The notes beneath the pieces are model-generated. The model did not search any database. It saw only the letters and a program-made list of their open reading frames with translations, and was not told the origin of the DNA. From contig JBFLYC010000064.1 in NCBI GenBank assembly GCA_040756735.1, forward strand, positions 1 to 7,793: a stretch of DNA of 7,793 nucleotides, written 5' to 3'. Each line of letters opens with the position of its first letter. Positions within the stretch are counted from its first letter, which is position 1. The translations under genes and the position numbers were made by a program. Below are positions 1 to 6,609 of this stretch, in pieces. The stretch is from JBFLYC01 sp040756735. Its GTDB lineage: Bacteria > Bacillota > DSM-16504 > Desulfitibacterales > Desulfitibacteraceae.

Positions 1-16
1 TTAATATACCAGATTT

Positions 17-126
17 TTCGGTGGTAATAGCGGAGGGGCAACACCCGTTCCCATCCCGAACACGGAAGTAAAGTCCTCCAGCGCCGATGGTACTAGGTTC
101 TCCTGGGAGAGTAGGTCACTGCCGAA
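17..126 (+). rRNA. rrf: 5S ribosomal RNA
   Basis: This is the 5S rRNA of the large ribosomal subunit. The conserved core is directly visible: CCCATCCCGAACACGGAAGT in loop B/helix III, CAGCGCCGATGGTACT after it, and GGGAGAGTAGGTC near the 3' end. The termini were placed by pairing helix I: TTCGGTGGT at 17-25 pairs with the 3' strand ending GCCGAA at 121-126, including two G-T pairs. The resulting length of about 110 nt is a little short because the helix IV arm is small. The ends may be off by a few bases. It should be the last gene of an rRNA operon whose 23S gene lies left of the window, and a terminator follows 10 nt later. Confidence 0.95.
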
Positions 127-136
127 AGCTATTTTA

Positions 137-172
137 AAAACCCCCGACAATGTTTGGGGGTTTTAACTTTTT
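137..172 (+). terminator. Intrinsic terminator of the rRNA operon
   Basis: AAAACCCCC (137-145) pairs perfectly with GGGGGTTTT (156-164) around a 10-nt loop. The tract AACTTTTTTT follows at once. It lies just after the 5S rRNA and is a classic Rho-independent terminator, insulating the rRNA operon from the heat-shock operon. Confidence 0.92.
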
Positions 173-365
173 TATAGTAAGCTGGGCGTAAGGATTATAA
201 TGGCTCTGCTTGCAACATATATTTTAGGAAAATATTTTTATCATAGAGGGAAGATTGGGAGCAGGGTTAACCTGTCGCTTAGAAAAATTTTAAAACAGCT
301 AGGGTTAAGCACATAATATGAGAAAAACCAAGCAAAATGCAGGGTAAAGGCCAAGAAAACCCCAA
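173..365. other. Intergenic spacer without a supported gene
   Basis: This is the left part of the spacer between the rRNA terminator and the ctsR control region. A TATAAT hexamer at 196-201 has no good -35 partner. A 38-codon reading frame at 200-316 starts with ATG behind a possible AAGGA (190-194), but nothing in its peptide is recognisable. Two loosely similar segments, with CCAAG at 328 and 351 and ATGCA-GG at 337 and 366, look like a degenerate repeat. I see no tRNA and no obvious riboswitch. Confidence 0.5.
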
Positions 366-399
366 ATGCAAGGAAGAAAAAGATTTTTCTTCCTTGCAT
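366..399. repeat. Perfect 34-bp palindrome upstream of ctsR
   Basis: The 16-nt arm at 366-381 (ATGCAAGGAAGAAAAA) is the exact reverse complement of the arm at 384-399, with only GA between them. The inner parts of the arms are A-rich and T-rich. No T-tract follows on the plus strand, so it does not look like an ordinary terminator for this direction. A second short palindrome, AATCATGATT, adjoins it at 400-409. The right arm contains the likely -35 box of the ctsR promoter, so a protein-binding or cruciform role in regulation is possible. That role is inference. Confidence 0.85.
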
Positions 400-423
400 A
401 ATCATGATTAAAAAGGTAATAAT
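394..423 (+). promoter_or_regulatory. Probable sigma-A promoter of the ctsR operon
   Basis: TTGCAT (394-399, 4 of 6 to consensus) and AATAAT (418-423, 5 of 6) are separated by 18 bp. Transcription would start near 430, directly at the CtsR operators, which is the geometry expected for repression. A competing -10, TATAAC at 423-428, lacks a good -35. The choice between them is tentative. Confidence 0.5.
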
Positions 424-432
424 ATAACAAGA

Positions 433-449
433 AGGTCAATTAAGGTCAG
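433..449 (+). promoter_or_regulatory. CtsR operator 1
   Basis: Two heptads, AGGTCAA (433-439) and AGGTCAG (443-449), are spaced by 3 nt. This matches the known CtsR box, a direct repeat of GGTCAAA-type heptads with 10-bp periodicity. It sits immediately downstream of the predicted promoter, so bound CtsR would block initiation or clearance. Confidence 0.88.
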
Positions 450-450
450 A

Positions 451-467
451 AGGTCAAAAAAGGTCAA
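451..467 (+). promoter_or_regulatory. CtsR operator 2
   Basis: Two further heptads, AGGTCAA (451-457) and AGGTCAA (461-467), have the same 3-nt spacer. This site is closer to the CtsR consensus than operator 1 and begins 18 bp after it. It ends 26 nt before the ctsR start codon, pointing to autoregulation of the operon. Confidence 0.9.
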
Positions 468-493
468 TAAATGATTCAAGGCGAGGGGTGACG

Positions 494-970
494 ATGCCTA
501 GCATTGCGGATAAAATACAGCAATACCTTGAGGAACTATTAGAAAAAAGTAGAGCAGGTTATATAGAAATTCAAAGAAATAGGCTTGCTGAAAAATTTGT
601 CTGCGTTCCTTCCCAGATTAATTATGTATTGAATACCCGTTTTACTATCATGCAGGGATACTTGGTTGAATCAAGGCAAGGCGGGGGCGGGTATCTTAAA
701 ATTACAAAATTGCCTGTTGTTAAGGAGAAGGACTTTATTAGATTTATTAATCAGTCTCTGAATGAAGTTATTTCTGAGATGACTGGAGAAGGAATAGTAA
801 AAAGATTATATGAAGAGGGTATTATAACAGGTCGGGAAATGCTGTTAATGAGAGCTATTATGCATAAGGAAACGCTAAATGTGGAAACTGTCGACATGGA
901 TGCGATAAGAGCTAAAATACTGAAGTCAATGCTTCTAAGCCTTATGCGAGAAGAATTTCAAAATAAATAA
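494..970 (+). CDS. ctsR: CtsR, transcriptional repressor of class III heat-shock genes
   Basis: CtsR is a dimeric winged-helix repressor that binds GGTCAAA-type direct repeats and silences clp genes until heat or other protein stress. The 158-residue product is of normal family length. The N-terminal DNA-binding domain (about 1-72) contains the signature CVPSQINYVLNTRF (37-50) and the wing glycine loop GGGGY (63-67). The C-terminal helical domain (about 75-158) mediates dimerisation and contacts with McsB/ClpC. The ATG at 494 is preferred: it gives the usual start MPSIADKI and has an AGGGG Shine-Dalgarno at 484-488. An in-frame GTG at 488 would add only two residues and has a weaker ribosome site. 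Residue 62, just before the glycine loop, is Gln instead of the Arg that McsB phosphorylates in Bacillus-type CtsR; an Arg stands at 61. It is the first gene of the operon, under its own tandem operators. Confidence 0.96.
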   Translation: MPSIADKIQQYLEELLEKSRAGYIEIQRNRLAEKFVCVPSQINYVLNTRFTIMQGYLVESRQGGGGYLKITKLPVVKEKDFIRFINQSLNEVISEMTGEGIVKRLYEEGIITGREMLLMRAIMHKETLNVETVDMDAIRAKILKSMLLSLMREEFQNK

Positions 971-986
971 CAAGGGGGTTGACTTT

Positions 987-1517
987 ATGTTCTGTGACCA
1001 ATGTAAGATGCGCCCAGCATCAGTTTATATCACCAAAATCTTGAATAACGAAAAGAGCCAGCTCAATCTATGCGAGGAATGTGCAAAAGAGTACCAGCAA
1101 AATCTTGGTTTTAATCTTGCTCCCAGCTTTTCTATCCACAAGTTTCTAACAGGTTTGTTGGAAGGAGGAGAAGCTTTAGACCAGCAATTGGGCAGGGGAC
1201 TAGAATATTTAAAATGCAAAGCCTGTGAAGCCGACTACGGCCAGTTTCAACAAACAGGCAGACTGGGCTGCGCTGACTGTTATGATGCTTTTTCAGGCAA
1301 ACTTGACTTATTGTTAAAGCGTGTACACGGGAGCAGTGTTCATTCAGGCAAATTTCCAAAAAGAGCAGGGTCCCACATTAGAATATCTCAGCAAATACGT
1401 ACCCTGAAAAATAAGCTGCACGCTCTGGTTGCTGCCGAAGAATTTGAAAAGGCGGCGGAGGTCAGGGATAAAATCAGGGATTTGGAGAAAAGTTTAGAAG
1501 GAAAAGGGGGATCTTAA
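987..1517 (+). CDS. mcsA: McsA, zinc-binding activator of the McsB arginine kinase
   Basis: McsA is the partner that activates McsB and couples stress (heat, metals, thiol oxidation) to release of CtsR. The 176-residue product has two treble-clef-like cysteine clusters: Cys3/Cys6 with Cys29/Cys32, then Cys77/Cys80 with Cys95/Cys98. All are CxxC pairs and all eight cysteines are present. A motif His-Ser-Gly-Lys (119-122) follows. The C-terminus (about 135-170) is a UVR domain with EEFEKAAEVRDKI, a coiled-coil-forming helix pair also found in UvrB and in the ClpC middle domain. The ATG has an excellent GGGGG Shine-Dalgarno (974-978) 8 nt upstream. The gene starts 16 nt after ctsR, and its TAA overlaps the mcsB ATG by one base, which suggests coupled translation. 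Confidence 0.96.
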   Translation: MFCDQCKMRPASVYITKILNNEKSQLNLCEECAKEYQQNLGFNLAPSFSIHKFLTGLLEGGEALDQQLGRGLEYLKCKACEADYGQFQQTGRLGCADCYDAFSGKLDLLLKRVHGSSVHSGKFPKRAGSHIRISQQIRTLKNKLHALVAAEEFEKAAEVRDKIRDLEKSLEGKGGS

Positions 1518-2569
1518 TGGACAAAAAGCTTTTACTTTCATTGGATGATAAATGGATGCAGGGTGATGGGCCCCATTCAGATGTTGTCGTGTCCAGCAGG
1601 GTACGTTTGGCCAGAAATCTTGTAGGTTTGCCTTATCCTACTTTTATGAAAGAAGACGATTTTACAAACCTTTTTGCTCAGGTTCAGTCATCTATTGAGC
1701 ACATGGAGCCTCAACCGGAATTGCATTTGATGAAGGACATGAACAGAATTGAGCGTCAGATATTGGTAGAAAAACACTTGATAAGCCCTGAACTGGCAGA
1801 AGTTGCAAAGGGCGCCGTAGTTCTTAATCAGGACCGTTCTTTAAGCATTATGGTGGCAGAGGAAGATCACTTGAGAATTCAAGTAATTTTTCCAGCTTTA
1901 ACTGTCGTGGATGCATGGAAAAGAGCTGATGAAATAGATGATGCCATGGAGAGCAAACTAGATATAGCTTTTAATGAAAAATACGGGTACTTGACTGCAT
2001 GCCCAACCAATGTAGGAACAGGACTAAGGGCTTCTGTGATGCTGCATCTGCCAGGGCTGGTTTTAACCAAGCAGGCCAGCCGGATACTCACGGCCCTATC
2101 CCAGGTAGGTCTGGTAGTTAGAGGTATATATGGCGAGGGTACTGAAGCTCTCGGCAACCTGTTTCAGATATCTAATCAAATCACCATTGGTAGAACTGAA
2201 GAAGAAATTATCAACAATTTATATACTGTGGTGCTAAAGATTATTGACCAGGAAAGGACAGCCAGAAAACTAATGATGAGGGAGACATTCCATGCACTGG
2301 CTGACAAGGTTTACAGGGCTTATGGGATTTTGACTAATGCCAGGGTAATAGACTCTGAAGAAGCAATAACCCTTTTATCTGATCTGAAACTGGGTATTGA
2401 CCTGCAAATTCTCGAGGGATTTGATGCAAAGATTTTCAAACAGGTTATGGTAATTATTCAGCCGGCTTACCTCCAGCATTCACTAGGAGGGGAGATTTCA
2501 CCAGCTGAAAGAGATATCAAAAGAGCAGAAAATATTCGTCAGGTTATTTTAAGTTCCATTAGGAGGTAG
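1517..2569 (+). CDS. mcsB: McsB, protein arginine kinase
   Basis: McsB transfers the ATP gamma-phosphate to protein arginines. The phospho-arginine marks substrates for ClpC-ClpP, and McsB also inactivates CtsR. The 350-residue product fits the phosphagen-kinase-like family. SSRVRLARN (26-34) is the N-terminal phosphate-binding arginine motif. EEDHLRI (115-121) is the substrate/catalytic glutamate segment. CPTNVGTG (162-169) holds the conserved cysteine region, RGIYGEGTEA (202-211) is followed by GNLFQISNQ, and RDIKRA (332-337) is the C-terminal RDxxRA phospho-arginine-binding allosteric motif. The position before EEDH is Ala114, where relatives usually carry Asn. A strong AAAAGGGGG ribosome site (1502-1510) precedes the ATG, which shares a base with the mcsA stop codon. 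The product lacks nothing at either end and should be active if Ala114 is tolerated. Confidence 0.96.
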   Translation: MDKKLLLSLDDKWMQGDGPHSDVVVSSRVRLARNLVGLPYPTFMKEDDFTNLFAQVQSSIEHMEPQPELHLMKDMNRIERQILVEKHLISPELAEVAKGAVVLNQDRSLSIMVAEEDHLRIQVIFPALTVVDAWKRADEIDDAMESKLDIAFNEKYGYLTACPTNVGTGLRASVMLHLPGLVLTKQASRILTALSQVGLVVRGIYGEGTEALGNLFQISNQITIGRTEEEIINNLYTVVLKIIDQERTARKLMMRETFHALADKVYRAYGILTNARVIDSEEAITLLSDLKLGIDLQILEGFDAKIFKQVMVIIQPAYLQHSLGGEISPAERDIKRAENIRQVILSSIRR

Positions 2570-2575
2570 TAGGAC

Positions 2576-5065
2576 ATGTTAAACAGATTTACCGAGAAAG
2601 CTCAGATGGTACTGCGCCTTGCCCATCAAGAAGCCGCTTCTTTGGGGGAAAAGGTTGTCAATACGGAGCATTTGCTGCTGGGGCTCATTGCCGAAGGGAA
2701 GGGCATAGGAGCTAAAGCTTTGATTTCATTAGGCGTTGATCTGGAAAAAGCCAGGGAAGAAATAATTGAGGTTGTGGGAAAGGAAGAACCCCTGACCCCG
2801 ACCAAGGAAATCCTTTTGGATCCCAGGGCTAAAAAGGTTATTGAGCTTGCCAGCGAGGAAGCGAGGCATCTAGGTGTCAAATACATTGGCACAGAACACA
2901 TTTTATTAGGGCTCCTCAGAGAAGGCGAAGGACTGGCCTACAAGGTTCTAAGGAAACTCAATGTTAACGATGAAAAACTAAAGATGCAGGTAATGAAAAT
3001 GCTGAATTTAGGTGGAGGTAATATGGGATGGCCGCCAAATTTTCCTGGCCCCGAAGGAGGGTTCTTTACTAATATACCTGGACAGGGTCAAGGAGCGCCA
3101 GGTGGCAGGGGAAGTAATACCCCAACCTTAGACCAGTATGGTAGAGATTTAACTCTCATGGCCAATGAAGACAAATTGGATCCCATTGTGGGCAGGGAAA
3201 ATGAGATTACCAGGGTAATTCAAGTTTTAAGCAGGAGAACAAAAAATAACCCGGTTTTAATTGGTGAGCCTGGTGTTGGCAAAACTGCAATAGCAGAAGG
3301 CCTTGCCCAAAAAATTGTTTCAGGAAATATCCCGGAACTTCTACGGGATAAAAGGGTTATCACCTTGGACTTGTCTGCTCTGGTTGCCGGGTCAAAGTAC
3401 AGGGGAGAGTTTGAAGAGAGGCTCAAAAAAGTCATGCAGGAAATTCGTGAGGCAGGCAATACTATTCTCTTTATAGATGAACTGCATACTCTCATAGGCG
3501 CAGGAGCTGCTGAAGGCGCAATCGATGCAGCCAATATTCTAAAACCTGCCCTGGCACGAGGTGAACTGCAGTGTATAGGCGCTACCACTCTCAATGAATA
3601 TCAAAAGCATATTGAAAAGGATGCAGCTTTAGAGAGAAGGTTTCAACCTATAATGGTCAATGAACCTACCCAGGAGGAAGCCCTGCAAATCCTTATGGGA
3701 CTGCGTGACAAGTACGAAGCCCACCATAAAACCCAGATAACTGATAAGGCCCTGGAAGCAGCTGTAAAATTATCAGACAGGTATATTACTGAAAGATTTT
3801 TGCCTGATAAAGCAATTGACCTTATTGACGAAGCAGCTTCCAAGGTCAGGCTGGCTTCTTATACGGCGCCTCCGGAAATAAAAGATATAGAAAAAGAACT
3901 TGAGCTTATTCAGCAGGAAAAGCAAGAGGCAGTGAACAGCCAGGACTTTGAAAAGGCTGCCAGGCTTAGAGATAAAGAAAAGGAAGCCAAGGACCGATTG
4001 GATAATCTTCTAAACACTTGGAATTCCAAGAAGGAGACCAGTCAGAATAGTGTTACGGCAGAAACCATTGCTGAAATAGTGTCCAGCTGGACAGGAATTC
4101 CCGTTGTCAAATTGGAACAAGCTGAAACTGAGAGGCTGCTGCACTTAGAGGAGGTCTTGCATGAAAGGGTAATTGGGCAGGATGAAGCTGTCAAGGCCAT
4201 TGCCCGGGCCATTAGACGGGCAAGGGCAGGCCTGAAAGACCCTAAAAGACCAATTGGCTCTTTCATCTTTTTAGGTCCTACAGGGGTTGGTAAAACAGAA
4301 CTTGCCAGGGCCCTGGCCGATGCCCTCTTTGGCGACAAAGATGCGCTCATACGTCTTGATATGTCTGAGTATATGGAGAAGCATACCGTATCCAGGATGA
4401 TAGGCGCTCCTCCCGGGTATGTCGGCTATGATGAAGCCGGTCAATTAACAGAGGCCGTAAGGCGCAAGCCCTACAGTGTGATACTTTTTGATGAAATTGA
4501 AAAAGCCCATCCCGATGTATTTAATATTTTGCTCCAAGTAATAGAAGATGGCCGTTTGACGGATAACAAGGGAAGAGTGGTTGATTTTAGAAATACAATC
4601 CTAATCATGACATCTAATGTGGGCGCTAATCTCATTAAGCGGGAAACAACCATGGGATTTGTCACCGATGAAGGTAATGACGGGTATGATAGGATGAAAG
4701 ATAAGGTAATGGAAGAACTTAAGAGAACCTTTAGACCGGAATTTTTAAACAGATTAGATGAAACTATCGTATTTCACCAGTTGAACATGGAGCATATTGT
4801 GCAGATCGTGGATTTAATGTTGGATGAGCTTAATGGGCGGTTAAAAGAGCATGATTTGCATGTGGAAGCCACCCAGGAAGGAAAGGAAAAGCTGGCTAAA
4901 GAAGGCTTTGATGATAGGTTTGGAGCCAGACCTCTAAGACGAGCCATCCTGCGACTGGTGGAGGATGAATTGTCTGAAGGTTTGTTAGCTGGCAAATACA
5001 AACCTGGTGATAAAATTATCCTTAAAAGTATCGATGACCAGCTGCAATTGGAAAAAGCTCATTAG
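2576..5065 (+). CDS. clpC: ClpC, Hsp100 AAA+ unfoldase, regulatory subunit of the Clp protease
   Basis: ClpC unfolds substrates delivered by adaptors or phospho-arginine marks and threads them into ClpP. The 829-residue protein is complete. Two Clp-N repeats cover about 1-145; Glu31 and Glu107 (TEH motifs) correspond to the phospho-arginine-binding glutamates of Bacillus ClpC. A Gly/Pro-rich linker spans about 146-182. AAA-1 has Walker A GEPGVGKT (230-237), Walker B ILFIDE (297-302) and LERRF (352-356). The middle domain carries a UVR-like coiled coil with QDFEKAARLRDKE (456-468), the site for MecA/McsB-type control. AAA-2 has Walker A GPTGVGKT (567-574), Walker B VILFDE (635-640), FLNRLDE (723-729) and sensor-2 GARPLRR (783-789). 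MGF (693-695) is the ClpP-docking loop tripeptide. AGGAGG (2561-2566), encoded in the last two mcsB arginine codons, is the ribosome site; the gap to mcsB is 6 nt. Transcription is expected from the CtsR-controlled promoter. Confidence 0.97.
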   Translation: MLNRFTEKAQMVLRLAHQEAASLGEKVVNTEHLLLGLIAEGKGIGAKALISLGVDLEKAREEIIEVVGKEEPLTPTKEILLDPRAKKVIELASEEARHLGVKYIGTEHILLGLLREGEGLAYKVLRKLNVNDEKLKMQVMKMLNLGGGNMGWPPNFPGPEGGFFTNIPGQGQGAPGGRGSNTPTLDQYGRDLTLMANEDKLDPIVGRENEITRVIQVLSRRTKNNPVLIGEPGVGKTAIAEGLAQKIVSGNIPELLRDKRVITLDLSALVAGSKYRGEFEERLKKVMQEIREAGNTILFIDELHTLIGAGAAEGAIDAANILKPALARGELQCIGATTLNEYQKHIEKDAALERRFQPIMVNEPTQEEALQILMGLRDKYEAHHKTQITDKALEAAVKLSDRYITERFLPDKAIDLIDEAASKVRLASYTAPPEIKDIEKELELIQQEKQEAVNSQDFEKAARLRDKEKEAKDRLDNLLNTWNSKKETSQNSVTAETIAEIVSSWTGIPVVKLEQAETERLLHLEEVLHERVIGQDEAVKAIARAIRRARAGLKDPKRPIGSFIFLGPTGVGKTELARALADALFGDKDALIRLDMSEYMEKHTVSRMIGAPPGYVGYDEAGQLTEAVRRKPYSVILFDEIEKAHPDVFNILLQVIEDGRLTDNKGRVVDFRNTILIMTSNVGANLIKRETTMGFVTDEGNDGYDRMKDKVMEELKRTFRPEFLNRLDETIVFHQLNMEHIVQIVDLMLDELNGRLKEHDLHVEATQEGKEKLAKEGFDDRFGARPLRRAILRLVEDELSEGLLAGKYKPGDKIILKSIDDQLQLEKAH

Positions 5066-5072
5066 AGTGTTA

Positions 5073-5112
5073 AAAACCCTGTTAAAAACCCTGTTAAAAG
5101 CAGGGTTTTGTT
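5073..5112 (+). terminator. Terminator after clpC with a duplicated 5' arm
   Basis: AAAACCCTG occurs twice (5073-5081 and 5085-5093), inside a tandem 12-nt repeat GTTAAAAACCCT (5069-5080, 5081-5092). Either copy can pair with CAGGGTTTT (5101-5109). The nearer copy gives a 9-bp stem with a 7-nt loop. The T-tract (TTTTGTT) is short and partly in the stem, so termination may be partial, with some read-through to radA. Confidence 0.72.
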
Positions 5113-5170
5113 GTGCCGGTCGCTAATATATAAGCTGTAACAGCAAAGAGTATATGTTAGGGATGATGTC

Positions 5171-5179
5171 AGGGGGTGA
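5171..5179 (+). promoter_or_regulatory. Ribosome binding site deciding the radA start
   Basis: AGGGGGTGA is one mismatch from AGGAGGTGA and ends 5 nt before an in-frame TTG at 5185. The upstream GTG at 5176 lies inside this motif, so the motif cannot serve it. The only alternative site for the GTG, AGGGA at 5159-5163, is 12 nt away and weaker. Confidence 0.65.
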
Positions 5180-5184
5180 AGGTT

Positions 5185-6555
5185 TTGGGCTCAAAAAAAG
5201 TAAACTTTGTCTGCCAGCAATGCGGATATGTATCACCCAGATGGATAGGTAAATGTCCCGATTGTGACAGCTGGGGCAGCTTTGTTGAAGAGGTTGTCAA
5301 GGAGGCCGGCATTAAAAACAGCGGTGGATTATCGGTAAGCAGTAAACCGGTAGGTTTATGCGAGATTGTTGTAAATCAGGAAACCAGGATGTTGACCTGC
5401 GTTTCAGAAGTGGACAGGGTCTTAGGGGGAGGTATTGTTCCTGGTTCATTGGTTTTGGTCGGTGGGGACCCTGGAATCGGAAAATCAACACTTTTGCTGC
5501 AAATTGGGCATAATGTGGCCCAAAAATACGGCAGGGTACTATATATATCAGGGGAGGAATCCCTTGCTCAGATTAAGTTAAGGGCGGCTCGCTTAAAAAT
5601 AGATGCCCCTGACCTTTTTGTACTTACAGAAACTAACCTGGAAACAGTGTCATCACATATTAAAGAAATTAATCCTCTGCTCGTATTCATTGATTCCATC
5701 CAGACCATGTATACAGCAGATTTTCCAAGCGCTCCCGGAAGTGTAGGACAGGTTAGGGAATGTGCTGTTTCTTTAATGGCTCTTGCCAAGCAGTTAAATA
5801 TTCCGGTATTTCTGGCAGGTCATGTCACCAAGGATGGCAGTATAGCAGGACCGAGGGTTTTAGAGCACCTTGTGGATACCGTCTTATATTTTGAGAGCTA
5901 TAAACATCAGCAGTACAGAATTTTACGGTCGGTGAAAAACCGGTTTGGCTCAACAAACGAGATAGGCGTTTTTGCCATGACCGGCAACGGCTTGGAGGAA
6001 GTGTTCAATCCATCACAGCTTTTTTTGTCGGAAAGGCCACTAGGTGTTAGCGGTACATCGGTAGTATGCTCCCTGGAGGGAACCAGGCCCCTTTTACTCG
6101 AAATTCAGGCCCTGGTCAGTTCTACGCCCTTCGGCAACCCGCGCAGGCTATGTACCGGTGTTGACCTTAACAGAGCGCTTTTGATGATTGCGGTACTTGA
6201 CAAAAAGGTGGGGCTGCACCTTAGCGGTGAAGACATTTATTTAAATATTGCAGGAGGCATCAAGTCTTCAGAGCCGTCCTTGGACCTTGGCATCTGTCTT
6301 GCCCTTGCCTCAGCATTTAAAAACAAAGCCATCGACCCCCATACCCTGATCATTGGAGAGGTAGGATTAACCGGAGAGGTAAGGGGTGTAGCTGATTGTC
6401 AAAAAAGAATAACAGAAGGAGAGAAGCTTGGTTTTAAAAGATGCATACTGCCCAGGCGCAGTTTGGATAGTTTAAGCAATGTAAAGGAAGTAAAAATAGA
6501 GTTAGTGGGCATAAAAAAAGTTGAGGAAGCAATTCATTGTCTCCTCAACTTGTAG
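5185..6555 (+). CDS. radA: RadA (Sms), DNA repair and recombination branch-migration ATPase
   Basis: RadA is a hexameric RecA-like helicase that helps process recombination intermediates and branch migration in repair and transformation. Starting at TTG 5185 the protein has 456 residues, close to family length. It has a C4 zinc finger (Cys10, Cys13, Cys24, Cys27) and Walker A GDPGIGKST (94-102). LLVFIDSIQT (165-174) is Walker B, KNRFG (251-255) is the RadA-specific motif, and a Lon-protease-like C-terminal domain covers about 285-456, including GGIKSSEP (357-364). TTG is preferred because of its ribosome site and because it places the first zinc-finger Cys at residue 10, as I recall for Bacillus RadA. 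The GTG at 5176 would add three residues. It lies about 120 nt after clpC, with a weak terminator between and no clear promoter of its own. The stop codon overlaps a minus-strand terminator hairpin. Confidence 0.95.
   Translation: MGSKKVNFVCQQCGYVSPRWIGKCPDCDSWGSFVEEVVKEAGIKNSGGLSVSSKPVGLCEIVVNQETRMLTCVSEVDRVLGGGIVPGSLVLVGGDPGIGKSTLLLQIGHNVAQKYGRVLYISGEESLAQIKLRAARLKIDAPDLFVLTETNLETVSSHIKEINPLLVFIDSIQTMYTADFPSAPGSVGQVRECAVSLMALAKQLNIPVFLAGHVTKDGSIAGPRVLEHLVDTVLYFESYKHQQYRILRSVKNRFGSTNEIGVFAMTGNGLEEVFNPSQLFLSERPLGVSGTSVVCSLEGTRPLLLEIQALVSSTPFGNPRRLCTGVDLNRALLMIAVLDKKVGLHLSGEDIYLNIAGGIKSSEPSLDLGICLALASAFKNKAIDPHTLIIGEVGLTGEVRGVADCQKRITEGEKLGFKRCILPRRSLDSLSNVKEVKIELVGIKKVEEAIHCLLNL
6513..6551 (-). 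terminator. Minus-strand intrinsic terminator inside the 3' end of radA
   Basis: AAGTTGAGGA (6518-6527) and TCCTCAACTT (6542-6551) form a perfect 10-bp stem. The inner CAA/TTG pairs add to it across a small internal loop. Read on the minus strand, the hairpin is followed by a T-run given by the seven A at 6513-6519. It lies 59-97 nt beyond the stop codon of the minus-strand gene and fits that gene's terminator. On the plus strand no T-tract follows, so radA is not obviously terminated here. Confidence 0.8.
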
Positions 6556-6609
6556 AACTATGTCTGACCTTCGGATAACTATACCTATTTTTTGCTTCTC
6601 ACTTCTATT

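Noticed and set aside
200..316. 38-codon plus-strand frame with a possible AAGGA upstream, in the rRNA-ctsR spacer
   Set aside because: It is short, has no recognisable peptide and lies in AT-rich spacer. The AAGGA-to-ATG distance is only 5 nt and the TATAAT hexamer overlaps the start codon, so it cannot be the promoter for this start.
433..467. AGGTCA repeats considered as a CRISPR-like or simple tandem repeat
   Set aside because: The 10-8-10 bp spacing and the sequence match the known CtsR operator, and the adjacent gene encodes CtsR.
5108..5132. TTGTTG and TATATA as a dedicated radA promoter
   Set aside because: The spacing is only 13 bp and the -35 overlaps the clpC terminator stem, so it is not a credible sigma-A promoter.
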